Shown here piece by piece: positions 26,581 through 36,537 of a DNA stretch of 64,000 nucleotides. Source of the DNA: an uncultured Marinifilum sp. Its GTDB lineage: Bacteria > Bacteroidota > Bacteroidia > Bacteroidales > Marinifilaceae. The DNA lies in the NCBI RefSeq assembly GCF_963677195.1, contig NZ_OY781918.1, forward strand, positions 2,468,923 through 2,532,922, in the 5' to 3' direction. The position numbers and the translations under genes were made by a program. Below the pieces are notes generated by a model that made no database searches, was not told where the DNA came from, and saw only the letters and a list, made by a program, of their open reading frames with translations. Position 1 is the stretch's first letter. Every line of letters starts with the position of its first letter.

Positions 26581-27426
26581 ATGAAAAAGATATTACTTGC
26601 CTTTTATTCTCTGTTCTTAATGTTTGGTAGCAGTTTGTTTGCTCAGGATTTTCAGGGGAAAGTGTACTACGAAAGTAAAACAAGTGTGGATATGGATTTT
26701 GGCGGTAGGCAAATTCCTGAAGAACATAAGAAGAGAATTTTGGAACGTATGAAGCAGATGAGTGAGAGAACTTATATTTTAAGTTTTAACAGAACAGAAT
26801 CGATTTACAAGGAAGATGAGAAGCTGGAACAGCCCGGAATGCAACAAAGGGGTGGTATGCGCATGGCCATGATGATGGGCGGTGGAGAAGATTATTACAA
26901 AAACGTAAAAGAAGGTACTTATGCTGTTTCGAAAGACTTGTACGGAAAAATATTTTTGGTTAAAGATAGCTTGCCAAGTCTGCAATGGCAAATGCAGGCC
27001 GAAACCAAAAAGATCGGAAGATATACAGCATATAAAGCTACGGCAATTAAGAATGTTCGTGAGCCAAATATGAAAGCAATTTTTCAGCCAGGAGGCAAAT
27101 CGAAGGAAACTGAAAGTAAAGAACCAGAGATGATTGAAAAGGAAGTTAAACTTGTAGCTTGGTATTGTCCGGAGATACCTGTAAACCAAGGTCCGAGTGA
27201 ATATTGGGGATTACCAGGTTTAATTATGGAATTGAACGATGGCAGAACAAGTATTCTGTGTTCTAAAATTGTAATTAATCCGAAAGAGAAAATTGCTATT
27301 AAAGAACCATCGAAGGGGAAGAAAGTGAATCAGGCAGAATATGACGAGATATCACGTAAGAAAATGAAGGAAATGCGTGAAAATTTCAGAGGAATGAGAC
27401 CTGGCGGCGGCAGAGGAAGAAGATAG
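26581..27426 (+). CDS. GLPGLI family protein
   Basis: This 281-residue exported protein begins with a signal peptide (MKKILLAFYSLFLMFGSSLFAQ). The family-defining GLPGLI lies at residues 210-215 within EYWGLPGLIMELNDG, preceded by LVAWYCPEIPVNQGP. GLPGLI proteins are common in Bacteroidota beside large outer-membrane barrels. Their function is not established. The C-terminus is basic and glycine/arginine-rich (RGMRPGGGRGRR). The barrel gene follows after 78 bp on the same strand, as is usual, so the two probably work together. Confidence 0.92.
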   Translation: MKKILLAFYSLFLMFGSSLFAQDFQGKVYYESKTSVDMDFGGRQIPEEHKKRILERMKQMSERTYILSFNRTESIYKEDEKLEQPGMQQRGGMRMAMMMGGGEDYYKNVKEGTYAVSKDLYGKIFLVKDSLPSLQWQMQAETKKIGRYTAYKATAIKNVREPNMKAIFQPGGKSKETESKEPEMIEKEVKLVAWYCPEIPVNQGPSEYWGLPGLIMELNDGRTSILCSKIVINPKEKIAIKEPSKGKKVNQAEYDEISRKKMKEMRENFRGMRPGGGRGRR

Positions 27427-27504
27427 CGATTATCAGTTATCAGCGAAAGCGAGTGATTAGAACAAAACCCACTACTTCATTAAAGTGAAAGTAAATTAAA
27501 TATT

Positions 27505-30198
27505 ATGAAGAAATATTTTTTCATACTCTTATTTCTGTGCAATTATATTATGACTTATGCACAGGAAGATGTTACCCTTAAAGGTACTGTAAAAGATAAG
27601 CAGGGTATAGCTGTTGAAATGGCTAATGTCATTGCTGTAAATTCCGATACAAAATTATTGGAATCGTATTGTGTAACCAATCATAGTGGATTGTATAAAC
27701 TAAAGCTTAAATCGGGATCTAGTTACGATGTTAAAGTAAGTTTCATAGGATTTGGAGTCGAAGAATTTCATTTCGTGGCCATGGAAAGCGATGCGGTAAA
27801 AAATGTAGAAATATCGGAAAAAGAAAGTATGCTTAAGGAAGTAGATGTAACCTATACCATGCCTGTTATGGTAAAAGGAGATACTATTGTATATGATACC
27901 GATTCGTTTACAACTGGCACCGAAACAAAATTGAAAGATGTGCTGGTAACTTTACCTGGAGTAGAAATGAACGACGATGGGCAGATTGAGGTGGAAGGCA
28001 AGCAGGTGCAAAAGGTAATGGTTGAGGGAAAAGATTTTTTTGATGGCGATTCTAAAATTGCATCGGATAATATTCCTGCTGATGCGGTTGATAAAATTGA
28101 AGTGCTTAGAAACTACAATGAAATTGGTCAGATGAAAGGTTTAACCAATGATGAGGATAATATTGCTCTTAATATTAAATTAAAGAAAGGGAAGAAAAGT
28201 TTTTGGTTTGGAGAAATTACTGGCGGAGCGGGGCCCGATGAGAAGTATTTGGCACATCCTAAGTTATTTTATTATAGTCCTGAATTCAGCTTAAATGTTA
28301 TTACCGATGTAAATAATATTGGTGAAGTACCGTTTACGCGCAGAGATTACATGAATTTTACAGGTGGATTTAAAGGATTTAACCCTGGGGGAGGAAGTTC
28401 AATTGGTACCGGATCGGGAGGCTTGGGCATATCAACAGCCCAAAATAACCGCGCTAAAGATATTAACACCAAATTTGCAGCACTTAATTTTAGTTATGCT
28501 CCTTCAGATAAATGGGATATTGGTGGATTTGGAATTTATTCTTACACCGGAACATTAATGGAAACTCAGAAAACGACTACTTACGAACTAGAGGGAAATC
28601 AGTCGCAGGTAGAGGAGAGTATCACCAAGAACGATCAGGATGCAAGTTTGGGATTATTTAAGTTTAATTCGGTTTACAAACCAAATTCAAATTTCCAGTT
28701 CGATTATGATATTTTTATTAAGCAATCGGACGATGATGAAGAGGAGGAACTTGTTTCGGTGGTTGATGGAGTATCTGACCAAATAAGTCAGCTAAAACAG
28801 CAAAAACCTATTTCTTTAAATCAAACAGCAAAAATATATTATACGCTTAACGATAAAAATATATTTGCATTCGATGCTCAGCACCTCTACAAGAATGAGG
28901 ACCCATTTTATAATTCTACTCGCGATGAGTTTGCATTTACCGAATTATTTCCAGTTAACGAGTCGGTAAGTTTGTACGATTTAAATCAGAGCAAGGGTAT
29001 AATTACCAATAAATTTGATGCCATGCTTGATTATTATCTGGTAACAGGAGATAAAAGCAATTTGCAGTTTACTTTGGGAACAACGCAAAATCATCAGAAT
29101 TACGATTCAGATATTTTTCAGGTTTTAGATGATGGTAATCAGAATAAAATGTCTGGCGATGATTATACAAATGATGTAAAGTTTAATGTTTCGGATCTGT
29201 TTTTTGGTTTTCATTACAAGCTTAAGGCGGGATTATTTACATTTAATCCTGGTTTTAATCTTCATCAGTTCACAACTAAGAGTGAGCAAAAAGGAGTCAC
29301 TTTTAAAGATGATTTAACATCAATATTACCAGATGTTTATATTAACATGCAGTTAAAGAAATCGGAAAACCTGCGATTTAACTACAATATTACCAGAACT
29401 TTTACCGATGTTTCGAAATATGCCGAAGCTTATGTTTTAAGTAATTACAACTCGGTTTATAGTGGTAATCCTGAGCTGGAAAGTTCCTTAAAACATAATT
29501 TATCTTTGAATTTTTTCAGCTTTAACATGTTTAATTTTACCAATATGTTTGCCAATATAAAATACTCTAAAAGTATCGAGGGTTTTAAGAGTAATGTTGT
29601 GCCTATTGGAATTAATCAAATTACTACCACTGTAAATTCCGATTTGGCCGACGAATCGCTAAGTATGAATGCTCGATATCAGAGAATTTTTGGCAAGATA
29701 AAAACATCCTTAAAAGGAAGTTTGTCGTGGGCCGAGAATAACAATCTAGTAAATGGAAATCCGAGTAAATCGAAAACTTTTGCTCAGAATTATACTGGTT
29801 CGGTAGAAACGAATTTTAAGAATGCGCCTAATATCGAATTGGGATACAAGTATGCGATTAATGATTACGAAAGAGGAGCTACTAAGTCGACTTATTACAC
29901 ACAGCGACCTTTTGCCAAGTTGGATGTGGCCTTTTTAAAGAATTTTATTTTTACGGCCGATTATGAATTCTACTCCTATACCAATAAGGAAAATACCATA
30001 GAGAATGAGTACAGTTTTCTGGATGCAGATTTACTGTACCGAAAAAATGATAGCAAGTGGGAGTTTGGAATAAAAGGAAAGAATTTGCTAAATACCGATT
30101 CTCTGGATAAAAATAGCGAGAATGACTTTTCGTACTCATCATCGACCTATTTTGTTCAGCCTAGATATGTACTGTTCACTGTTAAGTACGATATATAA
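27505..30198 (+). CDS. TonB-receptor-like outer-membrane beta-barrel
   Basis: This 897-residue protein has a signal peptide (about residues 1-19), a CarboxypepD_reg-like domain (TLKGTVKDKQGIAVEMANVIAV, residues 24-100) and a plug-like region with YDTDSFTTGTETKLKDVLVTLPGVEMNDDG. The rest is barrel sequence with alternating aromatic residues, ending in a strand that closes ILFTVKYDI-like. It belongs to the receptor-like barrels that accompany GLPGLI proteins. Cargo is unknown. No SusD partner is adjacent, so glycan import of the SusCD type is unlikely. Confidence 0.88.
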   Translation: MKKYFFILLFLCNYIMTYAQEDVTLKGTVKDKQGIAVEMANVIAVNSDTKLLESYCVTNHSGLYKLKLKSGSSYDVKVSFIGFGVEEFHFVAMESDAVKNVEISEKESMLKEVDVTYTMPVMVKGDTIVYDTDSFTTGTETKLKDVLVTLPGVEMNDDGQIEVEGKQVQKVMVEGKDFFDGDSKIASDNIPADAVDKIEVLRNYNEIGQMKGLTNDEDNIALNIKLKKGKKSFWFGEITGGAGPDEKYLAHPKLFYYSPEFSLNVITDVNNIGEVPFTRRDYMNFTGGFKGFNPGGGSSIGTGSGGLGISTAQNNRAKDINTKFAALNFSYAPSDKWDIGGFGIYSYTGTLMETQKTTTYELEGNQSQVEESITKNDQDASLGLFKFNSVYKPNSNFQFDYDIFIKQSDDDEEEELVSVVDGVSDQISQLKQQKPISLNQTAKIYYTLNDKNIFAFDAQHLYKNEDPFYNSTRDEFAFTELFPVNESVSLYDLNQSKGIITNKFDAMLDYYLVTGDKSNLQFTLGTTQNHQNYDSDIFQVLDDGNQNKMSGDDYTNDVKFNVSDLFFGFHYKLKAGLFTFNPGFNLHQFTTKSEQKGVTFKDDLTSILPDVYINMQLKKSENLRFNYNITRTFTDVSKYAEAYVLSNYNSVYSGNPELESSLKHNLSLNFFSFNMFNFTNMFANIKYSKSIEGFKSNVVPIGINQITTTVNSDLADESLSMNARYQRIFGKIKTSLKGSLSWAENNNLVNGNPSKSKTFAQNYTGSVETNFKNAPNIELGYKYAINDYERGATKSTYYTQRPFAKLDVAFLKNFIFTADYEFYSYTNKENTIENEYSFLDADLLYRKNDSKWEFGIKGKNLLNTDSLDKNSENDFSYSSSTYFVQPRYVLFTVKYDI

Positions 30199-30229
30199 TG
30201 AATTATAATTTGTAAATGATGTTTTATAA

Positions 30230-30264
30230 ATGCAGCCGGTGATGATATTACTGGCTGCATTTTT
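30230..30264. terminator. Bidirectional terminator after the barrel gene
   Basis: ATGCAGCC pairs with GGCTGCAT (30230-30237, 30253-30260), extended by GT/AC pairs, and is followed by TTTT. It lies between the convergent barrel and aroE genes. Confidence 0.8.
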
Positions 30265-30352
30265 ATGCTAATGATTCTGGATCTGTTTTTATTGATGCCA
30301 GCAATTTTATTGAATGTTTATACAGGGAAATTAGAATTCAACTCATAATTTT

Positions 30353-31102
30353 TCAGTCATTATTATTTGTCCAGATTTCCCAGTTTTTCTCAGCTTGTAG
30401 ATGTAGCATTCGTAATCCATTGTGAGTTTTTGCTCCTTGTGCAGCTCCTTTTTTCATGAATAAGGTTTCTGCCGGATTGTAAACCAAATCGTAAAGAAAA
30501 TGCTCTTTTGTTAGCAATTGGTAAGGAATATCAGGGCAAGTATCTTCTTTTGGAAAGGTGCCCAATGGAGAGCAGTTTACAATTAATTTGTATTTGCTCA
30601 TTATGTCAGCATCCAATTGGTTGTAGGTAAAGCAGTTTTCTTTTGCATTTCTACTTACGAATTTAAAATCTAAGCCCAATTCTTCTAATCCGCCGGCAAT
30701 TGCTTTCGAAGCGCCTCCAGTTCCTAAAATTAATGCCTGTGGGCGTTTTTGACCTAAAAATATTTTTAAGGATTCTAAAAAACCATAAATATCGGTGTTA
30801 AAACCTTTCAGTTTTATTAGATTTTTTTTACGTACGATTTGAATGGAATTTACTGCACCCAGTTTTTCTGCTAAGGGATCAATTTCATCTAAAAATTGAA
30901 TAACCTCCTCTTTATATGGAATGGTAACACACAAACCATTAAGCTTAATATTCTTTTTTAGTACTGCAGGCAATTTCTGAATTGTGGGCAATTCAAAATT
31001 CAAAAATTCAGCATCCAAGCTAAGCTGTTCAAATTTTTCGGTAAAATATTTTTTCGAAAAGGAATGTCCTAAAGGATAACCAAGAATTCCGTAGGTTTTC
31101 AT
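30353..31102 (-). CDS. aroE: Shikimate dehydrogenase
   Basis: The enzyme reduces 3-dehydroshikimate with NADPH in aromatic amino-acid synthesis. GYPLGHSFSKKYF near the start binds shikimate, GLCVTIPYKE carries the catalytic Lys64, and LILGTGGASKAI is the dinucleotide loop. At 249 residues it is shorter than E. coli AroE (272), which is usual for Bacteroidota. It follows the DUF368 gene by 15 bp on the minus strand and is probably co-transcribed with it. Confidence 0.92.
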   Translation of the reverse strand: MKTYGILGYPLGHSFSKKYFTEKFEQLSLDAEFLNFELPTIQKLPAVLKKNIKLNGLCVTIPYKEEVIQFLDEIDPLAEKLGAVNSIQIVRKKNLIKLKGFNTDIYGFLESLKIFLGQKRPQALILGTGGASKAIAGGLEELGLDFKFVSRNAKENCFTYNQLDADIMSKYKLIVNCSPLGTFPKEDTCPDIPYQLLTKEHFLYDLVYNPAETLFMKKGAAQGAKTHNGLRMLHLQAEKNWEIWTNNND

Positions 31103-31117
31103 GGGGATGCGTTTTAA

Positions 31118-32062
31118 TTATGCTTTATTTTGAGTAGTGTCGGGAGAATATTTTTCCATAATCCATATTAGCAAAAATCCTGCAATGGCAAGTGCTACAG
31201 CACCGATTACCTGCGAGTCTTGATTGGCAATATTTTCGAAAGTAGCAGGCAGAATGTTTTTCTGAAGTAAAGGTTTATCTATTCCATGGCTATCTACGAA
31301 AGTGCTAAGTGTTTCTTTCCATGGCCACACTTTATTTAGCGAGCCAATCATAAAACCAGATAATAAACCAATGGTCATGTTATGGTATTTTCTAAGTAGC
31401 CAGCTAAGAAAATGCGAAAAGCTTAAGATTCCAATACCTGCTCCGGCAGCAACCACAGCAATAACATCGAGTTTTAAATTGCTTAGGGAATCGAGAATAT
31501 GATTGTAGGAACCTAAAAGAACTAGTATAAATGCACCTGAGATTCCAGGTAATATCATGGCGCAAATTGCCAGTGCACCCGATAAAAACAGGAACCAATA
31601 GCTAGTTGGAGCATGCGCTGGAGTAATAATTGTAACCATATAGGCTATGCCAATACCAATTATCATGGCAATTATGGTTCTTATTTTCCATTCTGTTATT
31701 TTTTTAGCAATAACAATTGCAGAGGCAACAATTAAACCAAAGAAAAACGACCATATTAATATCGGATGAGTTTCTAAAAGATATTTAATTGCAGTGGCTA
31801 ATGATTTAAAACTGATGAGGATACCAGAAATTAATGCCAAAATAAAATTTCCGTTTATTGCTTTCCAGAAATCTTTTAATTTAAATTGCAAAAGTAGCTT
31901 AACAGAGCTAAGGTTAACCGATTTTATGGTATTAATTAATTCTTCGTAAATACCAGTTATAAAAGCTATTGTTCCACCAGAAACTCCCGGAACAACATCG
32001 GCAGCTCCCATGCCCATTCCTTTTAAGGCAATAATAACATAATCTTTAATTTTTCTGGACAT
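31118..32062 (-). CDS. popT: DUF368 polyprenyl-phosphate transporter
   Basis: This 314-residue membrane protein has GMGMGAADVVPGVSGGTIAFITGIYEE near the start and a repeat of that motif, GALAICAMILPGISGAFILVLLGSYN, in the second half. About eight helices can be drawn. DUF368 proteins were identified as undecaprenyl-phosphate recycling transporters that return the lipid carrier to the inner leaflet, alongside the DedA family. The carrier is needed for peptidoglycan, and here probably also for the capsule locus at the far end of the window. Confidence 0.85.
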   Translation of the reverse strand: MSRKIKDYVIIALKGMGMGAADVVPGVSGGTIAFITGIYEELINTIKSVNLSSVKLLLQFKLKDFWKAINGNFILALISGILISFKSLATAIKYLLETHPILIWSFFFGLIVASAIVIAKKITEWKIRTIIAMIIGIGIAYMVTIITPAHAPTSYWFLFLSGALAICAMILPGISGAFILVLLGSYNHILDSLSNLKLDVIAVVAAGAGIGILSFSHFLSWLLRKYHNMTIGLLSGFMIGSLNKVWPWKETLSTFVDSHGIDKPLLQKNILPATFENIANQDSQVIGAVALAIAGFLLIWIMEKYSPDTTQNKA

Positions 32063-32104
32063 AGCTATTTTAGAGTTGAATTTGTAATTATTAAGTTGAC
32101 TTGT

Positions 32105-33508
32105 TTAAGAGTATAATTTGATAATATTATTGAAATCTATATTGTTTTCCAGTTCTGGAAATTGCAAAAATATTTCTTTAATATTCTCAGAATCGATATC
32201 AATGGCTTTTTTGATATAATGCTCGGCTGCATTTAAATTATCTGTTAGCATATAATAGGCTGCCAGATTGTTTAAAATTTGCGGAACATCAGGAGTAAAG
32301 CCTAGACTTTCCAAAAGTACATCAATGGCGGTTTCCAGTTTATCGTTCTGATGATAATATTCGGCAAGAGTAACTGGATATGTTGGATCGTAAGGATCTA
32401 AATCTATTGCTTCGCGAAATGCCTGCACTGCTTTTTGAGGCGATTGAGATCTTGTATATGCCGAGCCTAAAGCAAACCAGTAATCGGGATTCTCGATATC
32501 TAGTTTTTTTGCTTTTTCAAGGTAAACCAGTGATTCTTCAATTTTATCCTGATACATTAGAATTAATCCCATTCCAAACCAGGGCTCGGGAATATTTTCG
32601 TTTGTTTTAATGGCTGTTTCGTAATAATTAAGGGCCTGATCGTACTCACTTAATTTCTCAAAACATTCCCCAATATAGGAGTAGGTTGATGCATGATCAT
32701 CTTCAAATTCGAGGTATTCGATATAGTGTTTTATTGCATCTTCAAACTTGCCCATGTTTGCAAAAGCATTGGCTTTGTTAAAATAAGCCTTACTGTGCTG
32801 ATCATTTACTGCTAAAGCAAATTCATACGCTTCAATTGCTTTTTCATAATTTCCAAGGCGATTGTAAATGATTCCAATATTATACCAGGCATTATCCGAA
32901 AAAGGATTTAAATCCAGATAGGATTCATAGGTTTCTATGCTTTGCTCATCGAGTCCGGTTTTTTCGTAGCAATAGGCAAGTTCAAACAGAACTTCCGAAT
33001 CTTCTTTGTTTATTCTAATTGCTTCTTCTAAATAACCAATGGCAAGGTCGAACTGATTCAATTGTTCGAAGGCTAATGCAATTCTAAAAAGCAGATCTTC
33101 GCGGCTTTCATGCTCTTTTTTAAGGGCTTCGTCGAATTGTATTTTTGCATTATGGTGTTTGCCCATAAGGTTATAAATATTACCTTTTAGCAACCAAATT
33201 TCCTTATTCGACGATTCAATAGCCTGTACTTTCTTAAGAATAGAAAGTGCTTCTAAATGCTGTCCGCGATTAATTAAAACCTGTGCTTTTTTTATTTGTA
33301 AAGAAATTGCAGCAGGGTGCTGTTTGCCGGCGATATTAGAGACCTTTACCGCTTCGGAAAGTTTATTTTTTTCTATGTAATGATCGATTATGCTCTCGAA
33401 TTCGTGTACGTCAAAATAATAAAGCTTTTGGGCTTCAATCATTTCCTCAAATCGACTTACAAGAGTAAGTGCATCTCCGTCAAGATAGTTTTCCGTATTG
33501 TCTATCAT
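32105..33508 (-). CDS. Tetratricopeptide-repeat protein
   Basis: This 467-residue protein is made almost wholly of TPR units, about eleven to thirteen, such as AWYNIGIIYNRLGNYEKAIEAYEFAL and AYFNKANAFANMGKFEDAIKHYIEYL. No signal peptide or membrane segment is visible, so it is cytosolic or peripheral. TPR arrays of this size act as scaffolds for protein assembly, and the partner cannot be inferred. It stands between the DUF368 and DUF4301 genes with 42-bp and 149-bp gaps. The downstream DUF368-aroE pair may be read through from it. Confidence 0.85.
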   Translation of the reverse strand: MIDNTENYLDGDALTLVSRFEEMIEAQKLYYFDVHEFESIIDHYIEKNKLSEAVKVSNIAGKQHPAAISLQIKKAQVLINRGQHLEALSILKKVQAIESSNKEIWLLKGNIYNLMGKHHNAKIQFDEALKKEHESREDLLFRIALAFEQLNQFDLAIGYLEEAIRINKEDSEVLFELAYCYEKTGLDEQSIETYESYLDLNPFSDNAWYNIGIIYNRLGNYEKAIEAYEFALAVNDQHSKAYFNKANAFANMGKFEDAIKHYIEYLEFEDDHASTYSYIGECFEKLSEYDQALNYYETAIKTNENIPEPWFGMGLILMYQDKIEESLVYLEKAKKLDIENPDYWFALGSAYTRSQSPQKAVQAFREAIDLDPYDPTYPVTLAEYYHQNDKLETAIDVLLESLGFTPDVPQILNNLAAYYMLTDNLNAAEHYIKKAIDIDSENIKEIFLQFPELENNIDFNNIIKLYS

Positions 33509-33629
33509 CTACCAAATTAAAATGATTACTGCACTGCAAAAGTAGAATTTATTTTAAAAAATTCAAGCTTAAGATATTAACATACGTTCACCAGAAGCAA
33601 ATGTTTCAGCTGTATTTGTCTAAAACAAG

Positions 33630-33650
33630 TGGCCTTGCAATGCAAGGCCA
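33630..33650 (-). terminator. Hairpin behind the DUF4301 gene
   Basis: TGGCCTTGCA and TGCAAGGCCA form a perfect 10-bp inverted repeat around one base. On the minus strand it is followed by CTTGTTTTA. It lies 8 bp beyond the DUF4301 stop. Confidence 0.65.
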
Positions 33651-33657
33651 ATGTTAA

Positions 33658-35214
33658 TTATAAGTTTCTATGCTCTATTCTCAGCAAATCGAATATTGTT
33701 TTTACCGGATTAAAAGTAACAATTGGTACTTCTACAAAAATTGTATTCCAGTCAGACATGGCTCCATTCCATAATCCGGGTAATTCCATGGCTTTTAGAT
33801 CGGTACCATTATGCGATTTCTCTGATATAAATCCAGTTTGCTTATCAATGTATTTTGGTAAATCAAATTTGTTTCCTTTAAAATCTTTTATTCCACAAAT
33901 CAGGTCAACAGGATTAAAATGAGTCGCTTTTTCTAAGATGTTTTTTTGTCTCACATCCGATTTATCAATTTGTGAACCTTCTACAATTTGTAAAGATACC
34001 GAACCATCAATGTTTCGTGCCCAGAAAGGACCACCACCAGGTTCACCTTCATTTTTTACCATACCGCAAACACGCATGGGTCTGTTAAATTTATCGAATA
34101 AATACTTTTTCAGCTTTTCAGGATTATCTTTCTTTAAGCTTGCAGGAGCAATTGTACAAAGTTTTTCTTCCAAGAAAGCCGACATTTCTTCAAGTTTTTC
34201 CTCACTTATATCTTTGTCTTCTTCTAAAATTTTAAGATAATTAAAAGTAATTGATTGATATTCTAAAAGTAATCCAGCCAATACTTTTTTAAACTGATAG
34301 GTAGTTTCTTTTAATCTGTCAGGAACAACATTGTCAATATTTTTGATAAATACCACATCGGCATCCAGTTCGTTCAGATTTTCAATAAGAGCACCATGTC
34401 CTCCCGGGCGAAATAAGATAGAACCATCTTCGTTGCGGAATGGATGGTTGTTAATATCCACAGCAATGGTATCGGTAGATGATTTCTGAACCGAATAATC
34501 AACTTTTAAATTTCCCTTGTATTTTTCTTCGAATGTTGATTTTGTTTTCTGAAAACGATTATTAAATAGTTCCTTGTGGTCTTTAGAAACTGTTAGGTGA
34601 ATCTTAGCTTCTCCATTTTCGTTTTTTGCGTAGTTTAAGGCCTCAACCAGATGTTCCTCGAAAGAGGTTCTCGAGTAGTGCTTGTATCTATGGAATTTAA
34701 GAAGTCCTTTAGGCAAATTTCCATAATTAAGGCCTTTGTGGTTCAGAAGCATTGATAAGATTTGCTTGAATTGGTTTTTTTCTACCATTTTATCCAAATC
34801 GATATCTTGTTCAATGCATATATTCCTTAAATCTCCATAGAAAGCAAAATCCTCTAATCGCTCAAAGAAATTGTACATGCTTTCTGGACCTTTATTACAC
34901 AAAAATTTTAAATATTCATCCTCAGTGTCCTGATAGGTATTTAAAAAATCGTATAAATATTTAAACATTCTCGAAGCTGCTCCTGAGGCAGGTACAAATT
35001 TTAATAAGGACAGATTTTTAGAATGATTATCATATACCTCTTCGTATACATCAAGCTCATCGTCTTTTATCTTGGTAATTCCCTGATCAATTGTAGCGGG
35101 TTTTTTTAGTTTCATTTTAGGAAAACCATTGTTGAAGTTCCTTATTTGTTCTTCAATTGTTTCCTTCGAAATTCCTTTCGATTCAAATTGAGATAGATCT
35201 TGTTCTGAAAACAT
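33658..35214 (-). CDS. DUF4301 protein, possible nucleotidyltransferase
   Basis: This 518-residue protein of Bacteroidota has no assigned function. The stretch LLKFVPASGAASRMFKYL near residue 70 resembles the glycine-rich start of sugar-nucleotide pyrophosphorylases (G-x-G-x-R-M). The late RPGGHGALIENLNELDADVVFIKNID followed by VPDR resembles the second half of UDP-sugar pyrophosphorylases, where the sugar is held. This link is my inference from motif shape and was not checked. Other motifs include RVCGMVKNEGEPGGGPFW. It is a single transcription unit with its own terminator. Confidence 0.75.
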   Translation of the reverse strand: MFSEQDLSQFESKGISKETIEEQIRNFNNGFPKMKLKKPATIDQGITKIKDDELDVYEEVYDNHSKNLSLLKFVPASGAASRMFKYLYDFLNTYQDTEDEYLKFLCNKGPESMYNFFERLEDFAFYGDLRNICIEQDIDLDKMVEKNQFKQILSMLLNHKGLNYGNLPKGLLKFHRYKHYSRTSFEEHLVEALNYAKNENGEAKIHLTVSKDHKELFNNRFQKTKSTFEEKYKGNLKVDYSVQKSSTDTIAVDINNHPFRNEDGSILFRPGGHGALIENLNELDADVVFIKNIDNVVPDRLKETTYQFKKVLAGLLLEYQSITFNYLKILEEDKDISEEKLEEMSAFLEEKLCTIAPASLKKDNPEKLKKYLFDKFNRPMRVCGMVKNEGEPGGGPFWARNIDGSVSLQIVEGSQIDKSDVRQKNILEKATHFNPVDLICGIKDFKGNKFDLPKYIDKQTGFISEKSHNGTDLKAMELPGLWNGAMSDWNTIFVEVPIVTFNPVKTIFDLLRIEHRNL

Positions 35215-35559
35215 GGTTAAAGTTTTTGATTTAAGTCTCAGGCAATATAATTAATACTTTCAATAAATGAAAAGTCATTTTTATTTAAATAGAAAATAAT
35301 TATGCATCCAGTTTTATGTAGAAAAAACTGCATGTCAAATTGCTGATTAATGGTAAAATTAGTATTTGTTATGGAAAGTAAACACATTAATTAAATTAAT
35401 TTATATGTTTTTTTTAAATTTTAAGTCTCGAAATCATGGGCTGCTATTCATTAAGTTTGTCTTATGTATTGCTAATAAAATGTGCAATTAATAGCGTGTA
35501 ATTTCAAAGCTTTATTGGCATAATTAAATCAAACTAATGTGTGTGATGATTTTCTTTTG
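35215..35559. other. Gene-free divergent spacer
   Basis: This AT-rich spacer lies between the divergent DUF4301 and radical-SAM genes. I see no repeat or RNA here. The only recognisable element is the -7 box that follows it at 35560-35567. Confidence 0.5.
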
Positions 35560-35567
35560 TATTTTTG
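35560..35567 (+). promoter_or_regulatory. -7 box of the radical-SAM gene
   Basis: TATTTTTG matches TAnnTTTG and would start transcription near 35574. This places the ATG at 35587 downstream and excludes the earlier in-frame ATG at 35539. Confidence 0.5.
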
Positions 35568-35586
35568 GGCAAAATATAAAATTAGC

Positions 35587-36537
35587 ATGACAGATATTAT
35601 CTATTCCTGGGGACATAGCAGAAGATACAACGATTTTCCATCTTATTTTAAAAGCCGTTTTACCGAAAGAATTCAAAAGGTTTCTATCGATGCGGGTTTT
35701 ACTTGCCCTAACCGCGATGGGAGCAAAGGAGTAGGTGGTTGTACTTATTGCAATAATAATAGTTTTAATCCAACTTATTGTAGTCCCAAAAAATCGATTA
35801 CACAACAAATTAACGAAGGAGTAGATTTTTTTAAAGCAAAATATAAGAGTCAAAAATACCTGGCATATTTTCAGGCTTACTCTAATACTTATGGCTCTAT
35901 CGATTTAATTAAAAAATTATACGAAGAAGCTCTGTCTCACGAAAAAGTAATTGGCCTTGTTATTGGCACCAGGCCCGATTGTGTTAGCAGGGAGGTCTTG
36001 GATTATTTGGAGCATTTAGCCAAAGATTATTATATAGGAGTTGAATATGGAGTTGAGTCGGCTAATGATTTGGCTTTGCAGGCTATTAACCGCGGACATA
36101 CTTATGCTGAGGCCGAAGATACAATATTAAATACTGCAGGAAGAGGCATTCATATTGGTGCTCATTTGGTAAATGGATTGCCTTTTGATAGCAAAGAGGA
36201 TATGATTGCTCATGCGATTCGGGTATCTAAATTGCCAGTTGAAACGTTAAAATTGCATCAGTTACAGATATTGAACCACACTCAAATGGCCAAAGAGTAT
36301 AAACAGGATCCCAATAAATTTTACCTTTTCGGATATGATGAGTATTTGGAATTTATCGTTGATGTAATCGAGAGAATTAATCCGGATATAATGCTAGAGC
36401 GTTTTTTAAATCAAGCCCCTCCGGGTTGGTTAATTGCACCCAAATGGGGAGGTGTTAAAAATTTCGAATTTATAAATCAGTTGGATAAAAAATTAAAAGA
36501 AAGGGAAACCTGGCAAGGGAGACTCTTCGAAAAGTAA
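35587..36537 (+). CDS. TIGR01212/YhcC radical-SAM protein
   Basis: This protein of about 316 residues starts MTDIIYSWGHSRRYNDFPSY. Its unusual iron-sulfur motif has a long first spacing: Cys in TCPNRDG, then CTYC (CX11CX2C), as in the YhcC family. Further matches are GTRPDC, GVESAND, GAHLVNGLPF and the end APPGWLIAPKWGG. The reaction is unknown, and the family is often thought to act on tRNA or a coenzyme. Its stop codon directly abuts the stop of the convergent TPR gene with no base between, so no terminator fits. Confidence 0.85.
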   Translation: MTDIIYSWGHSRRYNDFPSYFKSRFTERIQKVSIDAGFTCPNRDGSKGVGGCTYCNNNSFNPTYCSPKKSITQQINEGVDFFKAKYKSQKYLAYFQAYSNTYGSIDLIKKLYEEALSHEKVIGLVIGTRPDCVSREVLDYLEHLAKDYYIGVEYGVESANDLALQAINRGHTYAEAEDTILNTAGRGIHIGAHLVNGLPFDSKEDMIAHAIRVSKLPVETLKLHQLQILNHTQMAKEYKQDPNKFYLFGYDEYLEFIVDVIERINPDIMLERFLNQAPPGWLIAPKWGGVKNFEFINQLDKKLKERETWQGRLFEK

